Shown: positions 1 to 13,044, counted from the first letter of the stretch. The stretch is DNA of 64,000 nt from Symbiodinium kawagutii (GCA_009767595.1 VSDK01022006.1:99404-163403); one strand, 5' to 3'. The notes: generated by a model not told the origin, from the sequence alone. Made by a program: numbers and translations.

Positions 1-539
1 ATGTAACAATTATTAATCCATAATAATGATGATGGTCTGTTGATGGTTAGTAGTTCAATGGCAATGAGGCACTAGTTAGACATGGCTCAGATGCTTACAT
101 CGAGCACCAGAATCACCCATGTGTGGTGATATGTTGATAAACGTCAAAGGCAAGGAATTGTGGTTAGCTTTTGCGGATCCAAGGCTGGCGGCTGGGCTCA
201 TCCACTTGAGATGAATCTTTCTTGATCCCCATGGCCGCCGAGGGTGCCAAATCCTCTGAGTGGCTGAAAGGGCTTTCTGGTGATCTTGGTGAGCCAATGA
301 GATCAGATTTGATTCAGGCTGTTGATATGGGGGGTTCTCTGCCATGATTTAGGAGAAATCACGGAACGCTGAAGGCCGGCTAGACAGCCTGGTACTGGTT
401 ACGAATGGATACTAATGGATCAATCGGTGGGCACCCGTTTTTTAGCAATAATTCAACCATTTTTGGTGGTTCCTATTTTGATAAAGCACCAATTTAACCA
501 TCAACCGGCAAGTCTGCCATTTTCCATGGTGATTTGCTG

Positions 540-634
540 GGGACCCAAGGGTTGCCTTCTTGCTGGGGACCAGCCGTGCTCAGCGCCGCACCTGGCGGGC
601 ATTGGAATGTCTCCATGTGGCTTTGGGTCAATAT
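540..634 (+). CDS. Weak exon candidate ending at family B element
   Basis: The plus frame LGTQGLPSCWGPAVLSAAP, then WNVSMWLW (71% GC3), runs up to GTCAATATC, the family B terminus, which would be its donor. Support is the element position and GC3 only. Confidence 0.25.
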
Positions 635-730
635 CAATCAACCAACTAATGGGGGATTTCCACCCACAACAATAGGGAGCAATGGTTTATAATAAGGGAA
701 GCAGGGGTACAGGGTTTTGACCCACAGCCA
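618..730 (+). mobile_element. Family B element, full
   Basis: TGGCTTTGGGTCAATATCAA and GGTTTTGACCCACAGCCA are inverted ends; the interior carries GGGGATTT..CAACAATAGGG and a GGGGTACAGGG block. Confidence 0.7.
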
Positions 731-1029
731 TGTTGGAATACTGCATCATGATACTAAAGGGACCAACATTTGCTTGAAACAGTATCAGTGTAGGAGAATC
801 ACATAGCAGCCTTGGCATGTTGGCTGAAAAGTCGTGTTGCGAGAATTGGTCCTGTTTTTCTATTGAGTTGATTCCCTCAAAATGATACCTGGAAAGCATG
901 GATAGATATCCCGGATATACTTATTGAAATAGATATCCACATGCAAGCAATTCTATACATGTTCTCTATTCTGAGTCCTCTTGTTAGATATGGATCCACA
1001 GATGACACCCCCCCCAATTGATTGCTGGT

Positions 1030-1245
1030 TTCTATGACAGACCTTTTGGGATGGGACAGGGGCCGGCCGCGAAGCGCGAAGTCAGCCAGGATGACAGCGA
1101 AGTTGCAGCCATGCAATGCAAACATCAATTTCACCGCAGTTGCATCTCCAGGCTGACCACTGGGACCACTGGGACCGGGACCATAGTTGGGCTCTCCAGC
1201 TGGGAGTGGCGTTGGCATTGAACTACTCGGTAATACTTGCGACAC
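1030..1245 (-). CDS. Exon-like island with Gly-Pro-Ser repeats
   Basis: Minus frames: AGEPNYGPGPSGPSGQPGDA (collagen-like triplets) continuing as ALHGCNFAVILADFALRGRP, or, one frame over, MVPVPVVPVVSLEMQLR to TGA. The imperfect CCCAGTGGT repeat makes the choice uncertain. Confidence 0.27.
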
Positions 1246-1885
1246 AAATGGGGAATTATGGGGGGTTGCGGGAATGGGCTGGAAGTGCTCAATGGTGTTG
1301 GACGGTGTTCAATGGGATTAGTACTAAGTGAATACTTGTGATATGTTGGAAGGTGTTGAATGATTTTGATCAGTGCTCCACTGAAAAACAACAAAAGATG
1401 AAACACCAGAAACGTAGAAAGCCGGTACTTTGGTGCTGAGCTGCTACAGGGACAGACACATCATGAGTATTGGTGAAGGAAATTTGGCTTGCAACAGGTG
1501 CAACATATTTTTTGAGTGGTGTCCTTAAAATAGGAGGGATTGATTCACTTACCAAACAATTCACACGACCATTCACACATCTTGCTTGCCAAAATTTACC
1601 CAAGTAAAAACCAGTGTCAACCAAAACAGTAGCTATGGCCTTGCATTGACATTGCCATTGTCAACATTGTTCACTACTACGGATTCCCTGTGAATGCATT
1701 CGGCAACCCAATCGATGCTCCCATGTATTCAACCATTAATTTCAGCTTGGCAAAACGATGGACGTGAATTATTGGAAATGATGGAGACAATGATGGAAAA
1801 TATAGTAAAGACAATGATGATGGGAAACGCACCGATTCCCCCAGAGAATTCAGCAGCCAAGTGCACTGTAACAGCTACGCGCGGC

Positions 1886-2041
1886 TCAACTTGCGCCACG
1901 GCCCGGCAGGTGGCTCTCTGAATGTCGCAAGACGTGCCCACTCTGTGGAAAGGACGCGTCTTGACGCCACAATTTGACTGACAATATCTGTTTCACAGAG
2001 GCGCGCAGGTGGGTTCCCGTGGTTCGGGTGGGCAGCCCCAA
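1886..2041 (-). CDS. Candidate terminal exon LGLPTRTTGTHLRASVKQIL
   Basis: Minus frame reads LGLPTRTTGTHLRASVKQIL, WRQDASFPQSGHVLRHSESH, to TGA. GC3 about 63%, slightly above an alternative minus frame (ARLCETDIVSQIVASRRV). Not recognised. Confidence 0.27.
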   Translation of the reverse strand: MGLPTRTTGTHLRASVKQILSVKLWRQDASFPQSGHVLRHSESHLPGRGAS

Positions 2042-2059
2042 AATGTACATTTTTAGATA

Positions 2060-3250
2060 CTGAATCACCTCCTTCAACCTGAAGAAACAATGTCTTTCTG
2101 TTTGTTTCTTGAGTTGTATTCTGGTCTTGTTTTCATGTTTTTTTCTGGTTGACTCGCTGTAATTGTGTGTTTGCGCTAGGGTCAGAATGATCTGGTTAGT
2201 TGTTGTGTTTCTTCGTCTCTGACCGATTCCTTGTTGTTGGATTGATTGGTTCGGTTTGTTTGTTGGTTTGCTTGTCCTGAATGCTTGCTGGCGCGTTTTC
2301 TTACTCACTTCTCTGCTTTTTGCCCGCGTCTTTGTGTACCTGATTCCTTATATTTCGCCATGTGTGTATGTTTTTTTGTTGTTTGTTGTTTTTTTCTTCG
2401 TTTGTTGGTTGTTTAGCTGTGGCGTGACACTTTAAACAAGCATTCGAAGATATGGTCTGAGTGGTTTGGGCAAAGGGCAGCATTTGGGCACTTGTTTTGC
2501 CGTAGCTGTTGGTTGAAGTTGCAAGTAGCAATGTTGGTTTCAACTATTAGTAGTTTTTGGAGACACATTAGGGACTGGTTGGTGCTTTCATGATGATATT
2601 GGTTGATCATCAGCAGTTTTTGGTATTTTCAGCGAGACTTCTCTAGTGGGTGCTTGCAAACATTGTTTGATTTCGACCTGGCGATGATGGCCTTCACACG
2701 CGAATATTTTTGGGAGGCGACTAACCACCAACCAGGGGAGGATTGATTGCATGTGAAGCCGTGACTGGACGATCGAGTGTGCGGCTGGTGTAATGTTATG
2801 ACTTTTAGATGGACACGACTGTACTTAGATGGGTATGAGTCAACCTCTATCATGTTTAGCTGGATGATTATTACTGACTTAATGCTTAGATGGACATAGC
2901 TACGCTAAGTGATTGTTCAGATGGATATAGCGATCATTTATGTCTACCAAGTTCTACAGGGGCATCGGTCCACGGGATGGGACACAACTGGTCGGCTCTC
3001 AGCAGGTCGCATCAGCAAACCTTGCCGCAATTGGGGCTCGTGCCGCTGAGCAAACCTTGCAGCGAACCAACAGGTTACAGCTTTGCTGGAGGCTCGACCT
3101 ATTAGCTGAATAGAATGGAGATTAGATGAGCAGCGCTCAAATCCCAACACTTTAGGTTGAGTTCTTTTAAAACATACTTATGAAACTAATTGGTTCAACA
3201 AAATGAATTATGAGTTGATATGAAGTGGTATGATTTGATGATCTAATGCT
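2060..3250. other. Noncoding filler
   Basis: T-rich low-complexity DNA (TTGGTTTGTTTG) to about 2420, then unremarkable sequence. Open frames are short and uneven. Nothing else seen. Confidence 0.5.
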
Positions 3251-3251
3251 A

Positions 3252-3375
3252 GGCCACGTGGGCTCAGCGATAGCCATCCAGGAGCTGCTCAGCTGGGCCA
3301 CCGTCGCTTGGTTTCCCCAGCCGCGACAGTGGATATCAATGGCTGCCCTACGGCCCACGAACTTCGTATCTTCGG
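3252..3375 (+). CDS. Candidate exon HVGSAIAIQELLSWATVAWF
   Basis: After CTAATGCTAG|GC the plus frame reads HVGSAIAIQELLSWATVAWF, PQPRQWISMAALRPTNF with about 76% GC3. The minus frame (WGNQATVAQLSSSWMAIAEP) is close behind. No donor identified. Confidence 0.33.
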
Positions 3376-3379
3376 AAGT

Positions 3380-4890
3380 TCATTTAAGTTGCAACTGGGC
3401 CATGAATGTTGGTTGTTCAATATCATGATCATGGCAACCAGAATCATGGCACATCCCAACGACGAGTTGTGAAGGGAAGGGTGCCCTAAGGTCCTACGCA
3501 AATCTGTAGATTTCAACCCACGGTTGAACTCGCTGCGGGGTTACGTGACCTCTCGTGGAGGTTGCTCGCGTGCATGTGCACCATTGGTCCTGGCTTGTGC
3601 TTTCCTCAGATTGGGCATGGTTGGGTATGGGTTGGAGGGTCGTATGTGCATTCTTGGAAAAGTGATAGTTGTTTTTTGTTGGTCAGTGGTGAGGTTGCAA
3701 CAGATCATACAAGATCCATAAGTAAGTTGAGTTCTGAGAAACGATTCTCATGACAAACATCACAAATGGAGGGTATCCCAAACGGGCGAAGACCTCAGCG
3801 CAGCCATTCGAACAAGTCACTTTAGCCAAGAAAAACATATTCGGAAAATCGATTCCATTAAGGCAGATGTGTGGGGTTTCCATGTAGTTTTGCAGAATAT
3901 AGCATGTGGTGGCCACGAATTTGCGGGTAAAGAGGTGTGGAAAAAGCCATGTGTGTGTTATGTGCGCTGTAGACAGTGCACTTGGTACTGGTGACTTCCA
4001 CAATGATTGGTGTGTTGGTCCCACTCTGCCGTGGGTGGTAAAGAGTTGTTGGGCATTTCGGACACGCGTCAGAGGTCAGTACCGAGACTTCCAGTGATGA
4101 TTTTAGTGATTTACATCTGGGCCAACATGCCCAACCAATTGATTCAATTGGCTTCACCTTTTAGGTACTCTGGACATGGTCCATGCATACCTTCAACTAT
4201 TGTAATTATCAAGTCTCATTAGCCGCCGTCTATTTGTGTCAAAAGCAAACCCATGCACTAGAGAGAGAGACGGCTAACCTAAAGAAACACAGGGGTTGTG
4301 CATTCACTTCTTTGCAAAACGGCCTGCGATATTCTGTGCACATACACAATCACACGTATGTTGCACTTGCTCAGTCATTTGCCTGCTCAATGCGCAGCTA
4401 CAATATTGAACAAAATGGCTTGAGGGGCTTCATGTTTCAAAACATGGTTTCTTTGATCAGTGCAAACGCTTCCAAGGTTAACACAGAGCTGTTGTGATCA
4501 CATTGGGTTCCAACGAATCATTGACATCCAACTCAATAGCCGCCACCATGGAGCACTGTTCACCACCACAGAAATAATCATCAATAAAGCTTCATAACCA
4601 CCAGTTTCCTCAACCATCCTCGTCATCCTCATTGCCCTCATCCTGATCACCTCGTTCCACGTCTTGCCCCAAAGCATCCACATCCGCCCAGCGAAGACCA
4701 GGTGCAGAGCAGGGCCTTGAGCCAGATGCTGGGTTGCAGGTGCCATCCAGTGATGCCCAGCTGTTCGAGTGACCATTTTGCTTAGGATTGTTTCGAATAG
4801 ATTTGTTCAGATTTTTCCCGAATGCGTAGCACGGGTTCTCGTTTCATAATGGGGGTCTGGGGGTGGAGACGTGTTCGCTGGACGTTGCGT
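3380..4890. other. Noncoding, one ambiguous GC-rich block
   Basis: 4630-4776 is GC-rich and open in three minus frames (one ending in an acidic tail VERGDQDEGNEDDEDG before a stop). I could not choose a frame. The rest shows nothing. Confidence 0.35.
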
Positions 4891-4893
4891 TTA

Positions 4894-4937
4894 CGACCGC
4901 AACCGTTCGCAACCGTTCGCAACCGTTCGCAACCGTC
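4894..4937 (+). repeat. 10-bp tandem GCAACCGTTC
   Basis: Four direct copies of CAACCGTTCG, leading into the higher-order repeat. Confidence 0.85.
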
Positions 4938-4939
4938 CT

Positions 4940-5560
4940 TCGCCGACCGCGGTAGGGCCGTAAGGCCCGTACCATTGGGGGAAGCGTGTGGAGGTGGTCA
5001 GTTTGCGTGGTTTTGCGTGTCCTGCAACCTGGTTTTGCGCGACAGGCGTGGCACTTTGTAGCATCTCAGCAGGTCTCATGATGCTTCCCACGTCCACTTT
5101 GCGTGGCAGGTGCAATGGATTCCACACTGGTGTGTTGGTGTGGCCGGTTGGTGTGGTTGGCAGTCAGGTCTCCGTACCATTGGGGGAAGCGTGTGGAGGC
5201 ATTCCGCGACGTGTCCAAAGTGCATTCGCGTGGTAGGGCTGTAAGGCCAGTACCATTGGGGGAAGCGTGTGGAGGTGGTCATTTTGCGTGGCCTTGCGTG
5301 ACCTGCAACCTTGTTTTGTGTGACAGGCGTGGCACTTCGTGGCATCTCAGCATGTCCCATGACGTGTCCCAACTCCACTTTGCATGGCAGGCGCAATAGA
5401 TTCTGCACTGGCGTGTTGGTGTGGTGTGTTGGTGTGGTGGGCCGTAAGGCCCGTACCATTGGGGGAAGCGTGTGGAGGTGTCCCATGACGTGTCCAAAGT
5501 CCGTTTTCGCGGTCGGACAGTAAGGCCCGTACCATTGGGGGAAGCGTGGCAGGCGCAATA
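4940..5560 (+). repeat. Higher-order repeat, about 280 bp
   Basis: The core CCGTACCATTGGGGGAAGCG occurs at about 4969, 5174, 5250, 5453 and 5529, so spacings alternate about 204 and 76. The long interval carries CTGCAACC..GTTTTG and GGCAGGTGCAATGGATT. The palindromic GGGCCGTAAGGCCC sits before the core. Frames across it are not genes. Confidence 0.8.
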
Positions 5561-5679
5561 GATTTTGCACTGGTGTGTTGGTGTGGTGTCTCGGTGTGGT
5601 GTGTTGGCGTGGTGTCTTGGTGTGGTGTGTTGGTGTGGTGTGGTGTGTTGGTGTGGTGTGGTGTGGTCTGGTGCAAAGA

Positions 5680-6650
5680 GTGTCTTGCCAAGAGTGTCTC
5701 ACCTAGAGTGTCTCGCCCAAAGTGTCTTACAAAGAGTGTCTCACCAAGAGTGTCCCACCAAGAGTGTCCCACCAAGAGTGTCCCACCAAGAGTGTCCCAC
5801 CAAGAGTGTCCCACCAAGAGTGTCCCACCAAGAGTGTCCCACCAAGAGTGTCCCACCAAGAGTGTCCCACCAAGAGTGTCCCACCAAGAGTGTCCCACCA
5901 AGAGTGTCCCACCAAGAGTGTCCCACCAAGAGTGTCCCACCAAGAGTGTCCCACCAAGAGTGTCCCACCAAGAGTGTCCCACCAAGAGTGTCCCACCAAG
6001 AGTGTCCCACCAAGAGTGTCCCACCAAGAGTGTCCCACCAAGAGTGTCCCACCAAGAGTGTCCCACCAAGAGTGTCCCACCAAGAGTGTCCCACCAAGAG
6101 TGTCCCACCAAGAGTGTCCCACCAAGAGTGTCCCACCAAGAGTGTCCCACCAAGAGTGTCCCACCAAGAGTGTCCCACCAAGAGTGTCCCACCAAGAGTG
6201 TCCCACCAAGAGTGTCCCACCAAGAGTGTCCCACCAAGAGTGTCCCACCAAGAGTGTCCCACCAAGAGTGTCCCACCAAGAGTGTCTTGCCAAGAGTGTC
6301 TCGCCAAAAGTGTCTTACAATTTGTGTCTCACAAAGAGTGTCCCACAAAAAGAGTGTCTTGTGTCTTGCAAAGAGTGTCTTCCCAAGAGTGTCTTCCCAA
6401 GACTGTCTCACCAAGAGTGTCTTCCCAAGAGTGTCCCACCAAGAGTGTCTCACCAAGAGTGTCCCACCAAGAGTGTCCCACCAAGAGTGTCCCACCAAGA
6501 GTGTCCCACCAAGAGTGTCCCACCAAGAGTGTCCCACCAAGAGTGTCCCACCAAGAGTGTCCCACCAAGAGTGTCCCACCAAGAGTGTCCCACCAAGAGT
6601 GTCTCACCAAGAGTGTCTTACCAAGAGAGTCCGACCAAGAGTGTGAGCAT
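5680..6650 (+). repeat. 14-bp minisatellite CACCAAGAGTGTCC
   Basis: About 40 near-perfect units at 5745-6290, then a diverged stretch (CTTGCCAAGAGTGTCTCG, 6285-6430), then about 15 more units to 6620. Because 14 is not a multiple of 3, three units make a 14-residue repeat and all frames on both strands stay open for hundreds of codons. Confidence 0.95.
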
Positions 6651-6659
6651 TCGGGTTCG

Positions 6660-9600
6660 TGGGCTTCATCTTGTTTTCAGATGTTGTTCGAACAAATAAA
6701 CTATTCGTTCGGATTGTGTTTCGTTTTTTCCCGAATAAATAAATGACTACTGGTGAATCATGGTGAGGTGCTGGAGGATTGTGGGTTGACGATGGCAACT
6801 GGAGAATGGTTAATGCTGGTAATGATTAATGCTGGTGAATGATGATGTGCGGTGGTCAACGACTAACCAACGAAAGTGAATCATAAGTAATGCGAAGATC
6901 GAGCTGCAAGTGATGGACCACCCGTTAGCGATAGTCAAAAGCCGGTGATTTACCAACAAATATGGGTCCAACAATAGGATTCATGACCAGCAGCAAGCAA
7001 GTAGAATGGCCTCTGTCAATGAACCACCTCCGGTTTAATCATAGATAGATGGTGATTTGCGAACAAAGAAGGGGCTTCATGAATCTGGATCTTCCATCAC
7101 AAAGCTCACGGTGTGGGGAGCGATCTCCATCCCTATGACAAAGCAAAAAGGTTGGATGGTCACGCTACGGTCAGCCCAACCAAAAGTCATGGAACCGAGT
7201 ACGAACAGATCACCTGAGCGCAATGATCTTTGGGAATGACCAGTTTTTTATCATTCAAAACATGTTCAGTTTTCCAAACTGTGTTGTTGTTCTTGGTGCG
7301 TTCAACCACTATCATTCTCCTGGGTCAACTGTCATAGCGTTTTTTTCAGCAGCATGGCTGAAATCACATTTTCTTTTATGCAGATGATTGAAAATAATCT
7401 TGCTGTGATGCCAACCTATGGATATGCGAAGTGGCCTGGGGCGTATGGTTTAACATTGAGATCCCTGTGATTGGAGCAAGTTAGCAATTGAAAATATCGT
7501 CGTGGGTACCCTGTACTGCTAATGATTAATTCGGCATCGATCCTTCAGTAGTCAACTGTTATGGAGCAGTATTATGAGAGTAGCATGAGCAGGATTATGC
7601 CTATGGAATGCTATGGATAACTACCAACTCTACAAAAAATGTGAGAAACTTGGCGCTGGTCATCAGCTGCTTGAAGCGACCGTGCGCGTCGGAGGTACGA
7701 ATCATTGCTGGCCAACGAGCTGTGGACCCACAGTGTAGGAGCCTTGAAGCTGAGCTGTTTCGAAGCTATGGGTAGGGCTGGCTGGTTTGAAAAGAGGATT
7801 GGCTCGTTGGTTGAGGTGATTATCCATGAGGGTATTAGTTTTAGTTTCATGATATTACCGTTATCAATTTTGAATCAGATTGAATGGTATTATGAAACTG
7901 AAACTAAGGATTATCAAAAATGATACTGAAACTGGAAGAATGCCAGTCATGTCCAATTTCTGCTGCCTGCTGCAATGTGACTGATCTCCAAGGCATTTGG
8001 GAAGGCGATAATTCGTTGCAGGTTTTGATGACTGACTTGAGTATCGCCTTTGTCACTGCAGATTTGCGAACATCGTGTCCATGTTTTATCAGTCAAGTAG
8101 AGTATGGTCAGAAACCACTGCAAGGCTCATGCCTCAATGATTTCTGACAAACTGACGGATTTTCAGGGCCTCATAAAGAGTTACCATTGTGGTTCTAGGT
8201 GTTGTACTAGCTCGTGTATGGAGCAACTCTTTCATAGCCCATCATCGGAAATGCAGTTGAGCAACCCGCATGGCATAGCCTCGTTTGCTTCTTACTTGTT
8301 GCTGACAAATGCCAACACGTGACTGCTAGATCACAATGCCTATCATTAAGAGGGTTACAGGAGTGTTAGCCATAGCAATAGCCTCTGAAAACTACGCTTT
8401 GAATTGTGTTTTTCTTGGCATAACTTGTTCAAAGACGTTTCTGATACCAATAATTCACTGTTCCAGTTGCCTGCCCTGCGTTCCGATCCCACCAAGCATC
8501 CCTGTTCTCATTGTGTGTTTATTATTTCTGCAAATCCAGCTCCTTCCCGACCGTCATGAAGAAATCAGGCAAGCTTGATAACATTCTGTTTTTCTGATCA
8601 TTGCATACCCAACAGTATCTCATCACTTGTCAGCATCGCTAATTTGTTGGTCAAGATAGTAGATCATGATTTGCATTTGGAACTCTGAACAGACTACGTA
8701 CATCTAATTACCAAAGCTGAAAGGATCGGCAGATGGCGAACTCAAAAACTGCCAGATCAGCCAACACATTTGATGAGGAAATGCAGGAGATCTAGGGCTA
8801 CCCAGGTGATCGGCAGAGTGGTTAGTCGGCTCTTATAGAGGATTGAACTGCAGGTCCTACCTTGTGACAACGGCTACCTACAATCACGAAGCGTTGCGCT
8901 GCGTCTGAACTGTTGCAACTAGGGATGGCGATGATGAAGATGGCGATTTGCATGGTGAATTGATGGAATTCGTGCACCGATAATGATGGTGGGTAATAGA
9001 CGTAAGAATGATTAATACTGGTTAATAGTGGTTAATAATGGTACTAACAATGGTTGATTGACCACTAGTACCATTTGTTACTAGTGGTTAATAATGGTAC
9101 TAACAGGACTCACAATGGTTACTAGTGGTTACTAGTGATAATGGTTACAAACCATTTGTTTGACCTGTTTCTGAACACGCTTCCGCATCCGCCTCGGACT
9201 CCATCGATTCTCCGGAGCAAGGATCAGCGGTCCAGGCAAACGAGGACGTAGATATAGTAATCCTATAGCTCGTTTTCCTAGTGTGCTTAGTGAAATAGCG
9301 GTTCATACTGATTAAGAATACGGTAGGACTGGACAAAGAAAATCCTAGAGTGGTGAATAAAAGGTATCGGTACAAGAATAGAGAATACTGATTTTCACTA
9401 TCATTAATATCACTTTGTCAACAGATTAAGTAGAGAAAAGTATCATTGATATTGATTGCTCCACTTAATGATACTTCCTAATTGCAGATCCAGCTATGAA
9501 TCAATCAGATACATTTTGATTTACAAGCTATGAGACTCTTCTGAGCCCCGATCTCTATAGACTTGTGCAGATTTTGACACCAACCCGTCGATTCGGGTGG

Positions 9601-10860
9601 CCATACTACCACTGTAGTATACTGTAGTGCAACCATTGCTATGTCAATACTCCGAAATAAGATGAATAGCTTTACTGTTGATCATCGCGAACAGCAAGAG
9701 TCCGTTGTATCTCTGGTGTGGAAAGAAATAAGTAGCCCAACAAGATATTTTTTCTCTGTGGCAAGCTGCTGGAGAGGATGCTTTTGGGAAGAGCAGCAAT
9801 CCGAGTTAAGGGAAGTGTAAACATTGGCTGAGGATTAATCCCTTAGCTACTTCTACTGCAATTTTAAGCTAGAGTTCATGTTCAGTTTGAACCTTACACC
9901 CTTTAGCTCTATTGAGCTCTAGCTCTCGTGAGCCGACTATTTCCTCATCCGATGTGCTGTGTACATAGTCGTCGCGATCAGCGACTTTGGCTCATGGCAG
10001 CGCACTCTTGCGACAATTGATTTAATATACCATCCCAACAAAAAACAATCTTCCAAACATACTTGAGTCCTGGAAGCTGACCATATGTTCTCAACATCAT
10101 ACTTGAGTCCTGGAAGCTGACCATATGTTCTCAACATGTTTAGACCTTGTATGTGTCTTGTTTGTCAAATGGTGTGATGTACTGTGAATCTGTTTGCAAA
10201 GCTTAGATCTTCATGGAGCAGGTTTGCCGAGATGGTGGAACGTTGCTCCAAGTTTTAGTTTCTGGTGCATTGCTCCATCAGAAACTGCCATCGGCAATGC
10301 ATGCAGTCGTTCCTTGATGGTCGTGACTTCTGCCGAATACCAGCAGGCCCTGACACAGAAAGGTGTTGTGGGCGATGGCCCAATCTCTCTTGGAGATGGT
10401 GTTGGGATGGTCAGTTGGCTGCCTACTACAACTGAATTACCATAGGTAGCCATTTCGTAGTCAATACATTTTTTGCGACTATCTTGCTTCCATATTTGCA
10501 TTGATATATTATCTCTAGCTGGTGATTCTCAGGGAGCTAAGGAGCCAGGGGTATCCCAAAATCCCTTTAAAGGGGGAGCGATTCAGAGCTACAGGGAGTG
10601 GTGAAACCAGATGGTAGATATAGTTTTCTATACTTCTGTCATGGATACTGGCCTGACCTTGAAGTAGTCAAAGCACAACCCATCACTGTCACCGATCAGC
10701 AATCGCCTGGCTAAGAGATGTTGACAGCGGCGCTCACAACGAGGGAAGAACTTGGCAAAATGCGGCAAGGCGCAGAGGCTGGCTGAGGCGGATATGGGAT
10801 GAACATCCTGGCTGTTTGGTGATCACAGGAGATTGATTGATCCCACCTTGGGCGCTTTAT
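6660..10860. other. Noncoding filler
   Basis: Degenerate TAATGGTTAATACTGG repeats at 9000-9145. Isolated frames of 60-80 codons without splice signals or codon bias. No feature supported besides the 40-bp duplication. Confidence 0.5.
10061..10140 (+). repeat. 40-bp tandem duplication
   Basis: ACTTGAGTCCTGGAAGCTGA followed by CCATATGTTCTCAACAT occurs twice back to back. Confidence 0.95.
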
Positions 10861-10866
10861 CACAAT

Positions 10867-11271
10867 TCATTGTCGCAATAAAGCTACATCAAGTGTTTGG
10901 TGTAGCTGGAGGGCGCACAGGTTTTCACTCCTTTGGTTGAAATGTATTGAAATGTTTCGAGCGCCGATTGACACGATTGATTGGACTTGTTGGACTTGTT
11001 GGGGCAAAAAGAAAGCTGAACTATAATATACTAGAATGTATTTATAGAGCCAAGGCAATCTGCTGCAATCTGCTAATTTCAGTGTGCAAGCAAACCTTTT
11101 GCCCGAAGAGAGTTTGCAATTCCAATTCTCTACAAACCCATCGAAAAGCTGGCCCTTGATCTGGGAAATGCTTCCTTCGGATGCTGCTCCAGCCCCTAGT
11201 GGCCACCGGTAGGCAATTGAGCTGCTGACAGGGTTGGTGGTTTTGCACCTACCATGATGCCAGGGTTGCAA
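10867..11271 (-). CDS. Weak 134-codon reading frame
   Basis: Longest non-repetitive frame of the 6.7-12 kb region, reading YRWPLGAGAASEGSISQIKG and FNQRSENLCALQLHQTLDV. No splice signals or domain seen; a second minus frame overlaps. Likely noncoding or only partly exonic (about 11160-11250). Confidence 0.18.
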   Translation of the reverse strand: MQPWHHGRCKTTNPVSSSIAYRWPLGAGAASEGSISQIKGQLFDGFVENWNCKLSSGKRFACTLKLADCSRLPWLYKYILVYYSSAFFLPQQVQQVQSIVSIGARNISIHFNQRSENLCALQLHQTLDVALLRQ

Positions 11272-11317
11272 AGAACATCAGGAATTCTCCCTACTGGTAT
11301 TGACATATGTGCTTGCT

Positions 11318-11371
11318 ACATAAGTGTGAACCCCGAAATGTGAGTGTCCATAAGTGTGAACCCCGAAATTG
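11318..11371 (+). repeat. 31-bp direct repeat
   Basis: CATAAGTGTGAACCCCGAAA occurs twice, separated by TGTGAGTGTC. Confidence 0.9.
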
Positions 11372-11374
11372 GCG

Positions 11375-13040
11375 TTTTTATTACCACAATTGTACTTCTC
11401 TGGAACAGCCATTGACCGTGACATAACCATGGATTAACCATCGTCAACAGTTCTCGCATGTGAGGCTTCAGCAATAAACCATTGCATAGCAGTCGTTCAA
11501 TACTTATTAACGCCTGTTGCTTTCTCTGAGTGGTTTAGGGTCCTGTTAGTAGACAGCCCATTGTGTTTTCGACCACGTTCTGTTCCCCACTTGTCACGTT
11601 CTTTATAAACAACATCTAGCAGTGGAAGTGAAGCTGGGGCTGATGGGATGGTCTAGCACCTGGATCTATTACAATACTGTGTTTGAATCACCATACGTTA
11701 GATGCCCAAGTGTTCAAGAGTCATATCCCAGCATAAAGCCATTAATAAAACACCATACAAAACCATATACTTGTAGTAACACTATAGCGATCTATGAAGA
11801 TCATATGGTTTTACTGATAGTAAACCATCTACAGTATGAATACTATCGTTCTAGTAAAGTAGAAGTACATTAGATATCAATGAAAACCTGTTTGCTTTCA
11901 TTATAACTAGCAGTAAACTAAAGACAGAACTAGTTATGGTGATTGTAACAAGTTATAGTAGTTTGATGACTATTTATCCCAGTAATTTCTTCAATCAAAG
12001 CCATGTAGCAGTTGTCCCAATGGGCTGTGAAGTCTGCTGTAGCTGCAACCGTGGCCCTGCAGCTGTTTTTCAGAAATGGCGGCCGGGTTGCCTTCGTGGT
12101 CTCCGGGCAGCTGGGTACAGGTCGGGGTCGAACGCAGCGCAACTGCGTTGTCGTCGTTTTTTTCTTGGCTGAATTGGTTGTTTGATTGCTTGATGGTTTA
12201 CTTCTTTGTTTGTGTTTTTGGTTGGTTGTGGTTTGCTTCTGTGTTGCTTCTTTGTTTGTGTTTTTGGTTGGTTGTGGTCTGCTTCTGTGTTGCTTCTTTG
12301 TTTGTGTTTTTGGTTGGTTGTGGTCTGCTTCTGTGTTGCTTCTTTGTTTGTGTTTTTGGTTGGTTGTGGTTCTGGTCCCGGTTGTTGTGGTCGTTGTCAA
12401 TGTTTTCGGTGTGATAAGTGCCCTTGCTCCGCTAGTGCTGTAAATCCAGAATGCTGTTGCCGATGACTGCAGTAAATAAGCTGTGTATCTCCCTTGGGGC
12501 GTTGGGGTTTTGAGATGATGTTGGGATGTTGGACAGGAGTGTTTCTGTTGTTTACATCGCTCACCACATTTGGAGATGCGCGGTTTTTGGAGTGTCGACC
12601 ATTTGCGAGGAGTAGTCATGATCAATAATCAACAATTTCATTGGCAGGATACAGTTGAGATCATTTAAGAAGATTCTTTCCATTTCTTATTTTTCGTGAT
12701 CATGATCCTGCCAACCCATGTCCGTTCATGTGCAAACGCTCAGCGGTGTTTCTGAGCTTGTCCCATGGCGTGGGACACATGAATTGTTGTCCCCCCAAAA
12801 GATGATTCTTCGCAAGCTACACCATGGCTTGAAGCAGCTCAACAGTAGTGTTTTTGTTTGTTCAATCCCAGTCTCCGTCGAAGCTGCTTGGAAGAGAAAG
12901 AAGTCAGAGGCCAAGTGTGTCAGATTTGTTTCAGAGATGAATTATGATGGAGATTCGAAAAACAAACATCTAAGCAACATCCTCCATTCATATTAGTTCG
13001 GAAGGATCATATATTAGTTACATCCCAACACCACTCATTC
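11375..13040. other. Mostly noncoding
   Basis: A GC-rich patch at 12040-12150 is open in several frames. A 92-codon plus frame at 12718-12996 (KMILRKLHHGLKQLNSSVFV) has no splice support. Nothing firm. Confidence 0.4.
12203..12375 (+). repeat. 46-bp minisatellite, four units
   Basis: CTTTGTTTGTGTTTTTGGTTGG starts at 12204, 12250, 12296 and 12342. Produces hydrophobic CVASLFVFLVGC frames that are not genes. Confidence 0.92.
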
Positions 13041-13044
13041 CATC

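Noticed and set aside
4183-4497. 104-codon plus frame
   Set aside because: No codon bias, splice sites or recognisable domain; length is within chance for this window.
5347-6746. Five overlapping frames of 190-410 codons on both strands
   Set aside because: All are translations of the 14-bp minisatellite, which has no stop in any frame.
11930-12466. 231-codon Thr/Lys/Gln-rich minus frame and hydrophobic plus frames
   Set aside because: Driven by the 46-bp minisatellite.
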